From: Aeromicrobium marinum DSM 15272 | Lineage (GTDB): Bacteria > Actinomycetota > Actinomycetes > Propionibacteriales > Nocardioidaceae | Direction of reading: 5' to 3' | NCBI RefSeq assembly: GCF_000160775.2 | Contig: NZ_CM001024.1 | Location: 1,290,113-1,354,112 of the forward strand | DNA length: 64,000 bases | In this document: one piece after another, positions 63,362 to 64,000 of the stretch | How positions within the stretch are numbered: position 1 is the stretch's first letter | Layout: each line of letters starts with the position of its first letter | Translations under genes and position numbers: made by a program | The notes under the pieces: model-generated | Database searches by the model: none | Told to the model about the DNA's origin: nothing | What the model saw: the letters and a program-made list of their open reading frames with translations, nothing else

Positions 63362-64000
63362 TCACGTCGGAGCGAGGAACGCCGTCAGCGCACGGGTGTA
63401 GAGGTCGACGTCCGCGGCGGCCATCTGTTCGCGCACCGAGTGCATGGCCCACTGCGGCGCTCCCACGTCGACCGTCGTGATGCCGGTGCGGGCCGCACTG
63501 AGGGGGCCGATGGTGGACCCGCACGGCAGGTCGGCCCGGTGCAGGTACGTCTGGAGCGGGACGCCGGCGGACTCGCAGGCCAGCGCGAAGGCCGCCGAGC
63601 CACGCGCGTCGGTGGCGTAGCGCAGGTTCTGGTTGATCTTCAGCACCGGTCCCCCGCCGGCGGTGATCCGGTGCTGCGGCTCGTGCCGGTCCGCGTGGTT
63701 GGGATGGGTGGCGTGGGCCATGTCGCCCGACGCGCACACCGACGCGGCCACGGCGCGGTGGTAGTCGTCCCGCGTGCCACCGGCGGCCAGCACGATGCGC
63801 TCGAGCACGGTGGCCAGGAGGTCGGACTGGGCACCACGCTCCGAGGTGCTGCCGACCTCCTCGTGGTCGAACAGGGCGAGCACGGGCCGGATGCCCTGCA
63901 CCGGCGCGGTCGCGGTCAGCGCGCGCATCCCCGCGAAGCAGGTGACCTGGTTGTCGAGGCGCGGCGCGGCCACGAACTCGCGGTCGGCCCCGACGAGCCG
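63362..64000 (-). CDS. M18 family aminopeptidase, 5' end outside window
   Basis: The visible C-terminal part (212 codons) has metal- and catalysis-related motifs: [18 protein letters not shown] (the DHEE pair), [11 protein letters not shown] and [22 protein letters not shown] tetrahedral aspartyl-type aminopeptidase of the dinuclear zinc class. It ends before the rpsA leader. The N-terminus is beyond the right edge. Confidence 0.92.
   Translation of the reverse strand, partial: RLVGADREFVAAPRLDNQVTCFAGMRALTATAPVQGIRPVLALFDHEEVGSTSERGAQSDLLATVLERIVLAAGGTRDDYHRAVAASVCASGDMAHATHPNHADRHEPQHRITAGGGPVLKINQNLRYATDARGSAAFALACESAGVPLQTYLHRADLPCGSTIGPLSAARTGITTVDVGAPQWAMHSVREQMAAADVDLYTRALTAFLAPT

Overview
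The window is high-GC DNA from an actinobacterium. The gene order 18.9-27.2 kb (TRAM-domain RNA methyltransferase, two TrkA proteins, DUF3159, OB-fold, DUF3710, dUTPase, DUF3093, DUF4193, inositol phosphatase) matches the block Rv2689c-Rv2701c of mycobacteria. SepH, a ParC/ParE topoisomerase pair, a SigA with a Lys/Ala-rich N-terminus and an LprG-type lipoprotein are also present. A Nocardioides/Aeromicrobium-like (Propionibacteriales) host is my best guess; that is inference.

Region A, 1-10.3 kb (accessory): an alkane or fatty-chain oxidation module. A divergent pair of units sits around 9.2 kb: an AraC-type regulator reads right, and a [2Fe-2S] ferredoxin - CYP153-type P450 - ferredoxin reductase - acyl-CoA ligase unit reads left. 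Further left lie a PucR-type regulator, a truncated YrbE/MlaE permease, an aldehyde dehydrogenase and a short-chain dehydrogenase cut by the window edge. Together they could carry terminal hydroxylation, oxidation to aldehyde and acid, and CoA activation.

Region B, 10.3-18.7 kb: a nest of insertion sequences in and beside a broken tyrosine integrase gene. From left: a decayed IS256 copy; an IS3 element split by an IS110 element; an integrase fragment; an ISL3 element with an 8-bp target duplication, itself split by an IS256 element with its own 8-bp duplication; then the integrase catalytic half. Removing the insertions restores the ISL3 transposase, the IS3 OrfB and most of the integrase in frame.

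Region C, 18.9-64 kb: conserved chromosome. It holds the Rv2689c-Rv2701c-like block; ferrochelatase; an MFS transporter-PutA pair; a TRIC-type channel, SepH and thymidine kinase; a frameshifted channel-like protein; an antiporter; a phosphodiesterase-like protein; a GNAT/acyl-CoA synthetase fusion; ParC; an LprG-like lipoprotein with its MFS partner; carbonic anhydrase; ParE; SigA; a glutamate-cysteine ligase-like enzyme; DinB; an S9 peptidase; a second sigma factor; CoaE; a secreted SH3 protein; a CoA ligase; a GlxA-type regulator; ribosomal protein S1; and an M18 aminopeptidase cut by the right edge.

A recurrent signal in Region C is a -10-like hexamer (TANNNT, sometimes GANNNT) ending exactly six bases before the start codon, as expected for leaderless mRNAs. 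I see it at 14 genes, and in four the TA of the hexamer is also the stop codon of the gene before. The accessory genes of Region A mostly use Shine-Dalgarno sites instead. No tRNA, rRNA or CRISPR array was seen.
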